DNA from: Bothriochloa decipiens
Taxonomy: Eukaryota > Streptophyta > Magnoliopsida > Poales > Poaceae
DNA length: 64,000 nt
Direction of reading: 5' to 3'
Assembly: GCA_023333625.1 (NCBI GenBank)
Contig: CM041636.1
Coordinates: forward strand, 527,072 to 591,071
The notes beneath the pieces are model-generated. The model saw only the letters and a list, made by a program, of their open reading frames with translations, did not search any database and had not been told where the DNA came from. Positions within the stretch are counted from its first letter, which is position 1. The number at the start of each line of letters is the position of its first letter. Positions 23,811-36,222 of this stretch are shown here, piece by piece. The position numbers were made by a program, and so were the translations under genes.

Positions 23811-25170
23811 ACACTTCCTGTATCTGATGGAACTAGTCAACAAAGGGAAGCTGGGAGAAGACGAAAGTGCTGGTTCTCATGCTACTGTGCTGGTAGCTGG
23901 CCATCTAACCTAACCTGTCTTAGCAGTGCTTGATAAAAGTCCAGGGTCAAACGCCTGCTGTTAAAATAGTTATGGTCGTGTCTGACTATCTGTCTTGTCT
24001 TGCACGACAGAAAAAAAAAACTTTTGCTTGACTAAACCCTTCAGTGTCAAATTAAGTTATCTCTCTTTCGGTGGAGATTTTTTTTTTAAAGCAACTTCGG
24101 TGGAGAATACAGAGCAGAAATTTTACCACACTGGACCTGAAATATTCGATCAAACTGTACTCCTTATTACTGTACACATTATGAATTTGATGACTCTGAC
24201 TATATTTCATATAGTATATATATGGATGCACAGAGCAAAAGGCAGACTAATCTTTACCTGCTTCAATTGTTCCACTGTCAGACAGTCATAATCAAATTGT
24301 CCACGTTTGGTCCGGTGTTCTCCCTTGTTCCACACATGGACAAATGAACCAAATTGTTGTGCTCCAAACCTGAAAAGGAAATAAACAAGACAGAACCACA
24401 AATGATCAGTCTGTGAAATGGGACAAACAGGCAAAAATATTGCCTTAAGGAAGAACATAGTGCAAGAAATGACTAATGCAAACAAGAAACATCTGACTTT
24501 GAACAGTAAGTTTATCCAAGGCAGCTGTAGCTTTATGGAAGATTGATATAATAGAATCCTAGCAGATTTGCTGCAGACGAACTTTATTTATGGATAATAT
24601 ATGATAAAGGATCATTACAAACACCATGGAAAAAAACCATCACAACTGTCAGATGCATACATTTGAATGCACCCTCGAGAAGATACAAGCCTGACTCCCA
24701 TATTGCAGATACATCACGTAATCATGAATCTAGTGAGCACTTTTAGCTGTACTTGTCTGGATGAAAAAATGATGGAAGATATCAAGCCAAATAGAATATT
24801 TTGATTAAACAGTGCAACTTTGATAATGACGCCTAGACACAAGGGAAATGCCAACAGTCCAATGATACAGAAGAAACAGAACTGGAAGAGACAGATAAAA
24901 AGTCGAATAAGTAATCAATAAAATTGCTTATCAGTTACAGGGGGTGTACACATCACAGTACTGCAACATCCAGAACTACATTTACATCCTACATATCTCT
25001 AAGCATCTATTGTTCTGCTTATTTCTAGCTTACAAAGTTTCAGCACTAAACCCCTCTAGAAACAGAAGTCCAGTGGACCACAGATGCTGGGTCATAGTTT
25101 AGTGGTAAAATAAAGACAGACCATCTATCAAACATCAATATCATTCATAAAACAAGGCGAAGTGAAGCAG
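23811..25170. repeat. Second, orphan copy of the GRAS 5' flank, then the 3' flank of GRAS copy 3
   Basis: At about 23825 the block GGAACTAGTCAACAAAGGG repeats the promoter block of copies 1 and 2, yet no GRAS coding sequence lies to its left in the expected place. The parts up to about 24900 repeat 23230-23800 (TGGGACAAACAGGCAAAAAT against TGGAACAAAGACACAAAAAC; GGATCATTACAAAC against GGATCATTGCAAAT). From about 24900 the sequence is the GRAS 3' flank type also seen at 28114-28824 and 36017-36222 (AAACCCCTCTAGAAACAGAAG). Confidence 0.6.
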
Positions 25171-27560
25171 CTAAAAGATGGAGTTATTATCCTCAGCAAC
25201 CCATGTTGACATGGCACAGAGGATCCGCCCTTTCCATCCCTGCAACAACCATCGGTGATCCTGATCGATGAGAAAGTCTTTGTGGTAATAGTTCTTGACC
25301 TTTTCCCTCACAAGCTTTACAACCTCTGGATTCAACGGTAGCTGCTTGAGCCCAGCCCGGTGGTTCCGCACCTGCCATTGCTTATAAGTCTCAGGGCGAT
25401 CCAACCTGTCTGCACCCTCACAAGCAATTACATTCAGGGCAGATCGCCCAACAATATCCCGCTCGATCAGAAGCCGTTCATCATTATCCCGGGGAATGGT
25501 TGCATCAAGCATGTCAAATATTGTTGAGTAGTAGAACAGTGCCTCCTGGAACCGTGTGAGGAAGAATGGAGCACCATATATGCCATTATTGACAATATGG
25601 ATGAAAATATTGGGTCGCATCTTTCGAATGTTGTTGAGCACCAAATCTCTGGGGCTTGGGGTATCAGCGTCAACACTCTCCTCCATCAAGTTGCTGAAGT
25701 GGCTCTCACTGTTCACGACAAGCACCTCATCTGGATCAATGTTGAGGTCCTCAGCACAGACCGTCTCCCACTTTGCTGCTATAGCATAGAACTTGAATGG
25801 CACTCCGAATTCACGGGCACAGTTGCTAAGCCGGCGGCCTGTTTCTTCAATCTGGTAGGCTGGGCGGAACCCAGGCTGTGGAAGGTCAATGCCAGTGAAC
25901 CTCACCTCTGGAGGTCCGCCTTCTCTATCTGCCAGGAAACGCAGCAAGCCTGGCCACTGTAAACCATACTGTACACCATATGCCACAATGTGCAACTTGC
26001 TCCTCCCTGCCACAGCATCCAGGATGCTCTTGTTGGAGAAGATGATATGCACCTTATTGAGGCTGACAGCCGCCAAGAATAGCTTGTATGCCTTGAGGAA
26101 CTCCACAACTGATGTGCGTTTTGCCATGAGCGGCTGGTACACCTGGCTCCCTGTGCCAGCAAGTCGCGCATCCAGTCCTTCCGCAAAACAATAGGCCAGC
26201 CTCTGTGTGGCATCCCAGAGGAGTGCTGCCTGATCTGTTTCAGCATCTCAGTTGCACTTCGGCGATCACCTGTGGCCATTGCCTGTGCGCAATGGATGAG
26301 CATGGTGTGCAGGTCAACAAACTCGTTCCCATGCTGCTTACCCCGCGCCCCCTTGCTATTCACCCTCCTGGCACTCTTCTCAGACTCACTATCCATGGCG
26401 ATGCGCAGATCCTGCAACCGTTTCAAGAATCCATCATGTGTGCCAGACATTAATTCGTCGAACAGCTCACTAGTACCGGTTTCTTCCTGTTCAGGCATCA
26501 TTAGTTTGCTGTTTCTGCCTGTCTCCAATTCCAAGTCTTCTTGGGAATGACGGTTCTTGCGGCCCCTGCCATTGCTACTTCCCCCAAACATTGATATTCC
26601 ATCCACCTCCTCCTCCTCCTTCAGTTGGGTAGCAACAATGGCAGTGGACGGCTTGATGTCTCTGTCTGTAGGCAAGGATTGGACAGAGGTGTCGTCAAGG
26701 TTGATCAGAAGGTTATTGTTGGTGGGCAAGAACTTCTTGGCCTCTTCCATGCCTTTGCGGAACGCCATGTTGAGCATGTCCATATTTTCCCCATTCTGGG
26801 CACCGAAGAAGGCCGACAACATCTCGGCATGGTCACCATCACCAGCAGGCAACGTGGTGGCCTCTGTCTTCGTGTCCTCCTTTGCGCACGCCGACCTCTG
26901 GATGCCCACGCCACCGCCGGCATCCTGGGCAGCGAGGGAAGCACGCTGCTGTTGGGCTCCACCACCGCCAGCGTTCTGGGCAGTGAGCGAAGCACTCACG
27001 CCACCGCCGGCGGTGGCGGTATCCAAGAACGCCGGACTCGGCTGGAACGCGGCGTCTTGTCCCGGCAAGAAGACGGCGTTGACCTCATCGGCGGTGAAGT
27101 CATCGAGCCCCACCCCCATGTCCGGGTACGGAGGGGAGCGCAGCAGCTGGGAGAGCTCGATTGGGTCGTAGGGCCAGGTGGGGTCGGCAGATCCGGGGGC
27201 GGAGGAGGACGAGGAGAGCGTGGAGTTGCCGCCGGTCCCTGAGCTGGTGACGGCGGCGGAGTCGGATGAGGAGGAGGCGGTGGCGTCGGAGAGGATCTGT
27301 GCGTACGGCTGCTGGGCGGTGAGGAGCGCGGGGTGGTCGGGGAACTGGTAGAAGAACTTGTCGTCGATGTTCTCCTCCATGAGCATTCGCGAGATGAAGG
27401 GGAGAACGAGGTCGTCGGAGGAGGAAGGGTCGTCGGAGGTCGGGTCATCGCCGTCGGGGCGGGGCGTCGGCGGCAGGTCGAGGAAGATGGAGGGGGAGAA
27501 GGGCTCGGGGGCGGCGAAGTAGGCCCCCTGCGCCAGGAACTCCTCCGGCGCGGCGGACAT
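25171..27560 (-). pseudogene. GRAS family, LISCL type (copy 3), broken by a 7-bp deletion
   Basis: The start at 27560 (MSAAPEEFLAQG) opens a frame that runs to about 26213. There 23 bases replace the 30 found in copy 4 between the shared words GTGGCATCCC and TGCTGC. The loss of 7 bases shifts the frame inside LHRI, after KQIRQHSS. The remaining GRAS domain (25171-26142) is open in the new frame: LHIVAYGVQYGLQWP, RPETYKQWQVRNHRAGL, WLLQGWKGRILCAMSTWV. Total coding length would be about 798 codons without the loss. The rest of the coding sequence is clean, so the lesion is young or is an assembly error. A truncated N-terminal protein is possible. A stretch rich in A and G (about residues 190-230) is extra relative to copy 2. 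Confidence 0.88.
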
Positions 27561-28113
27561 GGCTCGCCGGCGGTCAAAATCGGAGCTTTTGCGTGGCCAA
27601 TCAGCCTGCTGCTAGAGTGCGATGTTTCGTGGGGAAAGGCAAAGTGAGGATGGTGGCGTGGCAACACGGGGGGAGCCTTTGACTTTGGGAAATTTGAAGC
27701 AGCTGCTGCCTGCCGAGGAGAGGCAACACGGGGGGAAGCTTCCAGGATGGCGAGATTGGTGATCATGGCGGCGACCAGATCTTGTCCACGGTGTCCGTGT
27801 TTGTGCAAGGACAACAGAAACCATCTCAACTTAATCCTGAATACTTTTGACTACTTTTAGCTGTCCTTATCTGAATCGACAAAATTAAGCAAAACCGAGG
27901 CCTGTGACACAAAACTGTGCGAAAAATCAATCTGCGTATCAGAATATCACCAAAAGGAATTATATTGTAAAATGGAATACTCTGATTAATCAGTACAGCT
28001 TCAATGCTTACTCACCCAGCAGTGAAAGAGATGTCAACAGTCTGATGCTGCAGCAAAACGGATCTTCACAAGGCAGAATACTTTTCAGTATTTACTATTA
28101 CTAATAAGCCTTC
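27561..28113 (-). promoter_or_regulatory. 5' flank of GRAS copy 3
   Basis: There is no gene here. The GC-rich proximal part is probably the 5' untranslated region. A TTGACT core lies on the plus strand at 27679-27684, about 120 bases before the start codon. The word CAACACGGGGGGA is repeated at 27663 and 27723. No TATA box was identified. Confidence 0.4.
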
Positions 28114-28824
28114 AAAAAAGAACGTGAGGTCAAACAAGTAGCCCATAAAATTGCTTGTCAGCGACAGGGCTCAATTCTTTGTCTTTGTGTACATAGTATA
28201 CTATTACAAATTCTGGTGTACATAGTAAATAATATAATATTACAACTCTGCAATATTTCAAGAACTATATCCACAACATATGTAGCTGTAAGCATCTACT
28301 TATTTCCACCTGGCAAGTTTCTGCACTAAATAAACCCTCTAGAAACCTAAGTCCACTGAACCACAGATTGCTGGATCATAGTTTGAACATAGACCATCTA
28401 TCTTCATATCATGCATCATTAGATACTTTTCAAAAAAAAGAACATGAGGTCAAACATGTAGCCCATAAAATTGCTTGTCAGCGACAGGGTTTAATTCTTT
28501 GTGTACATAGTATACTATTACAAATTCTAGTGTACATAGTATATAGTAGTAAAAATATTACAACTCTGCAATATATCAAGAACTATATCCACAACCTATG
28601 TAGCTGTAAGGATCTATTTATTTCTACCTGGCAAATTTCTGCACTAAACCCTCTAGAAACATAAGTATACTGAACCACAGATTGCTGGATCATGTTCGAA
28701 CATAGACCATGCCTCATTAGATACTTTTTTCAGGGTTTACTAAAGCCTTCAGAAGTCAAACATGTAACCACTTGTCAGCTACAGGGTTTTAGTTCTGGTG
28801 TAGACTGTACATAGTACATCATTA
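28114..28824. repeat. Tandem copies (about 300 bp each) of the GRAS 3' flank
   Basis: Two full units (28114-28436 and 28437-28730) share AGCCCATAAAATTGCTTGTC, TTACAACTCTGCAATAT, CACTAAACCCTCTAGAAAC and ACCACAGATTGCTGGATCAT. A third begins at about 28735, is cut at 28824 by a solo LTR, and resumes at 36017 with CATTACAACTCTGCAATATA, leading straight into the 3' end of GRAS copy 4. The same unit, more diverged, is at 24900-25170 next to copy 3. So these are extra copies of a gene 3' flank without the genes. Confidence 0.85.
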
Positions 28825-30429
28825 TGTCACACTCCACTTTTAAGGATAAAAGTAGAATGCATAAATAGCCTTATATGCGCCTCAGGAACAGTCGCACATA
28901 TAGGATGATAAATTATAAAGAGTATTATCATCCTGTTTATTACATAGCGAATCAATATTTATTACAGAGTATTACGCATAAACAATAAATAACTAAGATA
29001 TCTTTATTACGGAAGCTCCACACAGGGACACGTCAACTGGTGAACACCAAGCCTAGTACTCATCACGATAGCTTTGATTCCAACCTTCATCTGTTACCAT
29101 CCGGGATTTTCCAAAATTGAAAGTAAAGCAAGCGTAAGTACACAACCGTACTCAACAAGCATAACATGGGTTAATGAGGCTCAAATAAGCTAACACGGTT
29201 TGACTGCATTTAGCTTTTATAAGTTAACCATATTGAAGCATAGCATCAAGGTAGTGATAATTCTCATATTCTCATGATCAAAATAACATTAATCAGTGTG
29301 TAGCAATAACGATATTAAGATGCACACATTAACAATTTGAGAACCATTATCTTTTGTAAATGTGTCAAGGCCGCCCTAACCGAAGAGCACAGACAATATA
29401 TTGATTTAAACTCTGATCAGAGGTGTACACTTTCACTGTGAGTCATGTTTTACAACTGAGTGGACTTATAACTTCCAAACCACCACAAAACATATAAAGC
29501 CACCTATAGGTTCTCCCAACCAATCAGAGATACGAAAATACGTTGTGTGTAGAAACCCCCCTTCCAATATGGCATAATCCTTCCCGGCTATACTCATAAG
29601 GACAGAGGCAGTCCTATACCCTAACTTTCAGACCACTAACTAGCTAGAAAAAGGGCCTACAAGTGATTAGAGCCAGAGCCATATAGCCCTCGCAGCTGTA
29701 CGGATTCTCCATGATAAATCACTTACATACAAGAGTCCATGTTTGTTAAAAGTCATCGATTTCGTTGAAAGCATAACACACATTAAGTTATAAGATCATG
29801 ACCATTAGAGCACTAGCATCATAACTACCCAATGCAACCCAAAAGGTTCAAGAAATCAGGATATCAAAGCTAGTTATAGTTTCTAGGTCATCAAAGACAC
29901 AAGCATATGAATTGTTATTTATAGTGAATAAGTAACAAGGATGGTCTATGCTATACTTGCCTTGATTCATAAAGTTCTGCTGATCTTGCTGATCCTCAAA
30001 GTAGCCTTGCTCAACAAAAACCTCACCGTCTGAACTCGACATTAACAATCAACACCAGACAATCCAATCGAGCATAAATACACAAAGCAAACAAAGAGCT
30101 ATTAGAAGAACAGTACATCAATCTCATCAAAACAGAATAAAATATTTATAAAACTATTCTACTCGCTTCTACGATCACACAGACGTCAAGTTCACCGAAA
30201 ACGGAGTTATAACGGCAAAGTTATGAATTTTCAAAGATTTCCTATAGATAAATAAATACTTTAAATATAGACTAAAAATATAAAGTTTCCAAAATTCTTC
30301 AAAAGTAGCACCACTGCGTAGATTATGAAATTATGAATCTAACGAAATTTGAACAGACCAAATCGGAGTTAAAATGTGAAAGATATAAGCCTTTAAAGAT
30401 AATGGCAAAACTGTAAATAGATAAACACG

Positions 30430-30590
30430 TATTCTGAAACTGAAAAGGAAAAATACGTTTTCCAGAGAAGAAAACGTATTCTAGAAGCTATTATAAGAAA
30501 AATACGCTTTCCAGTGGACAAAGCGTATTATGGATCTGTTAAATAGAAAATACGCTTTTCAGAGGAGAAAACGTATTCTGCTGAATGTGC
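30430..30590. repeat. Iterated AATACG(T/C)TTTTC motif inside the family B LTR
   Basis: AAATACGTTTTCC, GAAAACGTATTC, AAATACGCTTTCC, AAAGCGTATT, AAATACGCTTTTC and AAAACGTATTC follow one another in alternating orientation, so the region can form several short hairpins. The related LTR at 60312 has the same kind of array at 61290-61460. Confidence 0.7.
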
Positions 30591-30712
30591 TAGGGACTCT
30601 TAATTAAATAGCCAGAAGACTAGGGTTTTTCTGCAAAAGTGCCCCGCGAAGGGGTACAGGCTGTTTCTGGCCGTCCGTTTCACGATGAACGGCTCAGATC
30701 GATCGAGACGAT

Positions 30713-33700
30713 TGTAACACCTCTGGTGTTATATTAACTAAAACATGCCATGTCATCATATGCACTATAAAGCATTCATGTTTAAGTCAACCTTAATGTG
30801 CATCCACTAAAACAAATTTACATTTCATAGGATGATTGAGCTTCTGTAATGTTTGGTCACATGAAATAATAAAACCCTATTTTTTTAAATGTCATCGCAA
30901 ATGCTTAGTTTATACTCTATGTACTTGAGGTGTAAACTGTGTTTACACTAGTATCAAGCATAGTGTATAAGTCTAAGTCCAACCCTAAAAATGATTTCCA
31001 TATTTGAAATTAAATTTGGATTTCCAAGCTTATTTCTAAGTTTGGCTATTCAAGTTTAAACTCAAAATGGAAATGCTATAAAAGGTTTTTCAAAAGTCAA
31101 CTTGGTCAACCAAGGGTGTCATTGGGTCAATGACCTAAAAATGTCCTTGGATGATGTTTGTGCTCACTAATAACCAACCAATTAAGTTAGAAACCAAATT
31201 GAGTTTAAATTCTATTTCAAAAACCCTTTATTTTCAACCCTAGTTTTATCCCCTTTTCTCTAATTCAAATTCTATAAGGAATTTGGAGATACTCTAAAAA
31301 GATAGTTTGTAGATCTTGACAATAGCCACAAAGTTGGTATACAAAGTTTTTCAAGTTTCCAAAAGGAATTTCAAATTAATATGAAAATACAGTTTCCAAC
31401 ATTTATCCTCTTTTTATTTTAAAACCATAATTAAAAAATTATGCATAATTTGAGAAAACTTTGTACATGAAAAATGTTTTGTTTGACAAACTCAAAATTT
31501 CATAGTTTTGAAGATTTTCAAGTTTTATTTAAAAATCAAAAGTAATTTTAAATGCTTGTTTCTAGGGTTTTATCCCCTTTTCAAATCTGAATTCAAATTT
31601 CAAAATCTAGACAGAATTTGAGGATGCCAGTTAAAGGAAAAGTGTAGCTCTTGAAAAGTTATGAAAATGATATTTTTGGAGATTTTCAAGTTCTTATACA
31701 AATTTTAAAGTAATTTATATTTTAAACCAAATGGCATTTCTGTAATTTCTGCGAACAGTACCTAACCCTATCGGCGCCCGCCATGGCCGACTTCGCATCG
31801 CGCGCCGCCGTCCACCGCCGCGCCTTCCCGGCCGACCGAGCGCTCTCGGACGCGAGAGACTTCACCGTCGTCGTGTCACCTGCTCCTTCATCGACTTCAT
31901 GCTATAAATAGCAGTCGGCCGACGCCATTCTTCTTCTTTCTTCCTCCCGCCGCCGTCGCCGATGACCTCGCTCCGCCGCCGAAATTCGCCGTCGACGCTC
32001 CACCTCTGTCCAATTGCTCTTGTCCAAAGCTCCGCCACTTCCTCACGGTCCTTTTGGGCCAGTTCATGCCTGCGCTCCCCGCTTGAGCCGCCCGCACGCA
32101 GCCTTCTTCTCCGCGGCCGGTCAGTCGCGCCGCCGCGCCATCTCCGCCGTTTGCCGTCGCCGGAGGTGAAAATATTTTACCTTCGACCTCGTAATCGTGT
32201 TCTCTGTGTCATCTTGCACCTGATGCGCACCTTGGTTTAAGCAGCGCATTACCGGAGACCGCCGTGACGCCGTCGTGCCATCGGAGCACCGCCGCCGCCA
32301 TCACCGCCGTCGACCGCAGCCCAACCCAGCCACTCCGGACCTCCATTAACGTGCGCATCAGCGCCATGGTGAGCTCCTGTATCTATCCGTGCCATCAATT
32401 TCACTCATCCTGCACCGTAGCCGCCGGCCACCGTGGCTCGCCGCCGGCACAGCCATGCCGCTCCGCCACGCGCGTTGTCATCCTGCCTAGAGATCGGGAG
32501 CGACCTTCATGTAGTAACCAAACCTGTCCGTTTAGGTGCCCTGCGTAAGTTCATGTGGTCGTCGTCGCCGGAAACCGCTCCGGTGAGCGACACCGCCGCG
32601 CCCGAGCTCCGCCGCGCCGCCATGGCCGCCGGCGTGGGTGCCGCCGCCGCTCCCCAGCCCCGTTAGCCACCTCAATCGATGCGCTGTGTCAAGAGGAGCA
32701 AGTAGGAGAAAACCCCATCGCCGGAGACCTCACCGACGGCGAGGAATCGGCGGTCAACCGCCGCGCCGCCGTCGGTCAGCGCGGAGTTACTGTGCCGATT
32801 TTCTTTTTCCATTTTCAGAAAATAATTTAAATACTATTTTCTTTGAAAATTCATAGTAATTCATTTATAGCTCCAAAAATTCTGAAAATTTTTGTGAATG
32901 TTCCTTATGATGTCATCTACCTAGGAAAAATATGAAATGCCAAATTTGAATACTTTTTGCATATGTTAAAATTAGCCCTTTTAATTAAAAATGGACCTTC
33001 AATGATTTTTAATAAATAAAATAATTGGTTTTTAATTCTAAAATTTGTTTTGCCATCTAATTAGGCTAAGAGCTTTCTAAAATAAAAGTTTGGGCTTAAT
33101 TTGATAATTTTAATTTTATGCCTTTAATTAATGCTTTTAAATAATTAATTAACCCCTTTAGTTGAACTTAATCATTATAGGATTTGTTTGACTTTGGGAT
33201 TGATTGATGACCTTGGGTCATTAACCTTAATGACCTTTGGCACTTTAATTAATTGTTTGCGCTTACCTTAATCAGGTCGTTAGGGCTTAATTAACGTTAT
33301 TTTATGTGTTTAATTAACCTCTTAAATGGCGTAGTTAACCCTAATAAATTATATGAGCAAAGTTATGTTGGCTTGCAACTTTATCGTAAAGGGAAGTTGT
33401 ACTCGACCCTTAACCTGATCATACACTCATCGAGCATCATATTTACTATTCCATCATGTAAAGCATATTAATTATCGAGTAGTTCCCGTTAACGGAGAAT
33501 TAACGTTGTTACCCAGACCCGAAGGACGAGCCGATTCAAGAATCGGGAGTTGATCCAGAGTTTGATACCGTCTACCCCGAACATCAAGGCAAGCCCCGGA
33601 TACATTTAAACCCTATTCTATGTATAAAAGTTTTACCGCTTCAGCTCTGATATGTTGCATTAAGTGATAGGAGTTGAGTGAAAACTCACAAATTGCATTA

Positions 33701-34941
33701 CCTGTCTTATCTCCTTAATCCTTGTTACCTACTTGGAAGATGAGTAGTAATGCTCAGCCCTGCTTATTTATTTAAGTGTTCAAAGGAAAAGAATGAAAAA
33801 GATGAGATTGGTTTTCTTATTGAAATCTTGATATTAGTAATAAATCGAGTCCGGGCGGCGAACTTACACTGGGAATAGAGTCCCTCTGTAGTGTTCTCGT
33901 CTGTTGATGCCCTAGGTCCCGTCCGTTGGTGAACTGGATGATATCTAGAATTTAGAAATCCACATGCATGAAGTGGTATACGGATGGTTGGAGCCGTGTA
34001 TGCCATGGAGTGACCTAGCGTGGGGCCAGAGATCCCATCTGTGTCATAGTGTGTTTTACTGTGGGGTTTAAATTCCCATGTATCTCGGTACGCTGGGCCG
34101 CAGAGCTCACGTGTATCATGTGGTGATATAAGGCTGAGGTTGTTATCCCGGTATATCGGTGCACCTGGGGTGCTTCGGAGTTAAAGTCTCCGGTATGCTC
34201 AGTCACCTAGGTCCCAGCTGGGTATGAAAATGGATTCGAATCGCCGTTGCTCCTCGGAGAAGAAGACTCGATCGTTGTTCATCATCGTAGTAACAACTTG
34301 AACAAAAATTAAGGTTCAATAATGAAGTTGGTTGGTAATTGGAAGTAGTCCAAGCAACCTTTCCTTTTGTAAAGCTTTTCTGCAAAACTTCTTATCTACT
34401 ACAGACCTTACCTTGTCCCTCTAGCCTGCATCTCTTGAGTCTCTACCCTTCTTTTTCGTCGGGTCAGTCTTGTTGAGTACTATTATACTCAGGGTTTGTT
34501 AAACCCTTGTTGCAGGTGAACCTCATGGGCAGGAGTGTTTTGCATCCTGCTACATGACAGTCGTCGAGGAAAGCGACGACGAGTAAGCTATTTAGCTCGT
34601 GGGCAGAGCTTTTGTATAATATTGTAATCTACTGCTACTCCACTACTATTTGGTTTGTATAATTCAATCTTATGATTGTAGACATTTGAAACTCAGAAGT
34701 TTGTAAACTTATGTTATTGTAAGTCTTCCGCTGTTTTACTCCGTTGTATTTTATTTATATTAAACTTTTGTAATACTGCAATGTCTCTCTACAATGATCG
34801 ATCCTACTCGGAGAATCGTGGATGATTCGGGATTTACCCGACAGACTTTTTAAATCGTATGGAACACAGTCATGGTTATTTGGAGTCTGTTTAGACAATA
34901 ATCATGCGTGTGGGCCATATGATTTAGGAGGTTCTGCCACA
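30713..34941 (+). mobile_element. Solo LTR, 4.23 kb (family C, copy 2), nested in a family B LTR
   Basis: It starts TGTAACACC and ends CTGCCACA like 12348-16010. Flanks are ACGAT (30708-30712) and GCGAT (34942-34946), a target repeat with one mismatch. It is about 570 bases longer than copy 1; the extra length is in the GC-rich part around 32170-32700. A TATA-like CTATAAATA lies at about 31902, at the place matching copy 1. No retrotransposon protein is encoded. Confidence 0.85.
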
Positions 34942-36021
34942 GCGATCGGCCTCACCGGAGACGACGGCCGACACGGCGGCGGACATCGCCGGCGGCGTAC
35001 GGAGCTCGTCGGAGAAGATGGAACTAGCGATTTCGGCCACCATTTAAAGCGGGGCCAGTACCGTTTGAAAGAGGAGAACGAGCCGCGCTCACCTGTGGAG
35101 AAGATGGAGGGCGAGAGGTGTCGGGGTCAGCGAGCGGCGAGCGGCTCGAAGCGGCGGCCGGCGACGAGCTGCAAACGGCGAGGGCTCGAGTTAGACTAGA
35201 ATGACTCAAATTGAAAGCACCGGAGCGCTCAGGAGGTCAAGGCGATGCTCAATTGCTAGCTTACGACGATAATGTCTCGTCGACCGCGGCGAATTTTGGG
35301 TGGCGGCGGAAGACGCGGTGGCGGCTAGGGTTTCGGCGGAGCTGCTTGCTCGAGGCGAAGGCGACGGCCGATAGGGCTCGGATAGGGGTCGCGGGTGCGG
35401 GTTAAAGGCTTAAATAGCCTGGGGTCAAGGGTGCGACCGGGCGTGGACGGGGTGGCGTGGTCGGGGTCGGTCTCGGCGTTCCGGGTCGGGACCGAGTCGG
35501 AGGAGGACGACGATGACGGGGTCCCCACCTGTCAGCGACCGAGAGGAGAGAGCACGACGCGCGCGGTCGGCCGACGCGGTGCGGCGTGCTTGATGGGCCG
35601 CGGCTATCGGCCCAAGATGGACGACGCACGGACGCGCTGCCGTTGCGGGCCGGGAAAAGAAATGGGCCGGCGCGTGGGAAGCGGAGCAGGCCGAGCGGAG
35701 GGGAGAAGCAGGCCGCGCGGAGGGGAGAAGCAGGCCGCGCGGGCCGCTCGGGCCGGAAGCCAAGAAGGAGAGGACGAGGAAAATAAATATTTTTTTTATT
35801 CTAAACCTCATTTCAAATGCATTTTCAAATTGATTTTGAAATTCAAATCAAATTCAAACATCACAACATGAAAAATATGCACCAGCATGAATGCTCAAGC
35901 ATGTTTCTACCATGATTCAACTCCCTTTTCATAAAAATATTTATTTTTCCCATTATTTATTCCCAAAAATCATTTTGACCATTTTGAAAATCTAAAACAA
36001 AAACTAGGGTGTTACACATTA

Positions 36022-36222
36022 CAACTCTGCAATATATATATCAAGAACTATATCTACAACCTATGTAGCTCTAACTGTTTCTACCAAGGTTTCGGAACTG
36101 AACTCTCCAGAAACATATGTCCACTCAACCACAAGGTGCTGGATCATAGTTCAACATAGTGCTGGCTCATCAACATAGGCCATCTATCAAATATCAATAT
36201 AATCTATAGTTTGATTCAGGCA
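36022..36222 (-). other. 3' flank of GRAS copy 4
   Basis: This continues the third 3'-flank unit interrupted by the solo LTR (see 28114-28824) and probably holds the 3' untranslated region. No polyadenylation signal can be assigned with confidence. Confidence 0.5.

Larger units (their letters stand above)
28825..36016 (-). mobile_element. Solo LTR (family B, copy 2), split by a nested solo LTR
   Basis: The outer LTR occupies 28825-30712 and 34947-36016, about 2.96 kb in all. It starts TGTCACACT and ends GGGTGTTACA, with CATTA on both sides (28820-28824 and 36017-36021). Read on the minus strand the end is TGTAACACCCTA, identical in its first 12 bases to the plus-strand LTR at 60312. It has no coding domains. 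The open frames at 34822-35871 are chance frames in a GC-rich leader. Confidence 0.87.

Noticed and set aside
34822..35871. Open frames at 34822-35871 as a gene
   Set aside because: They cross the border between a family C and a family B LTR and lie in LTR leader sequence.
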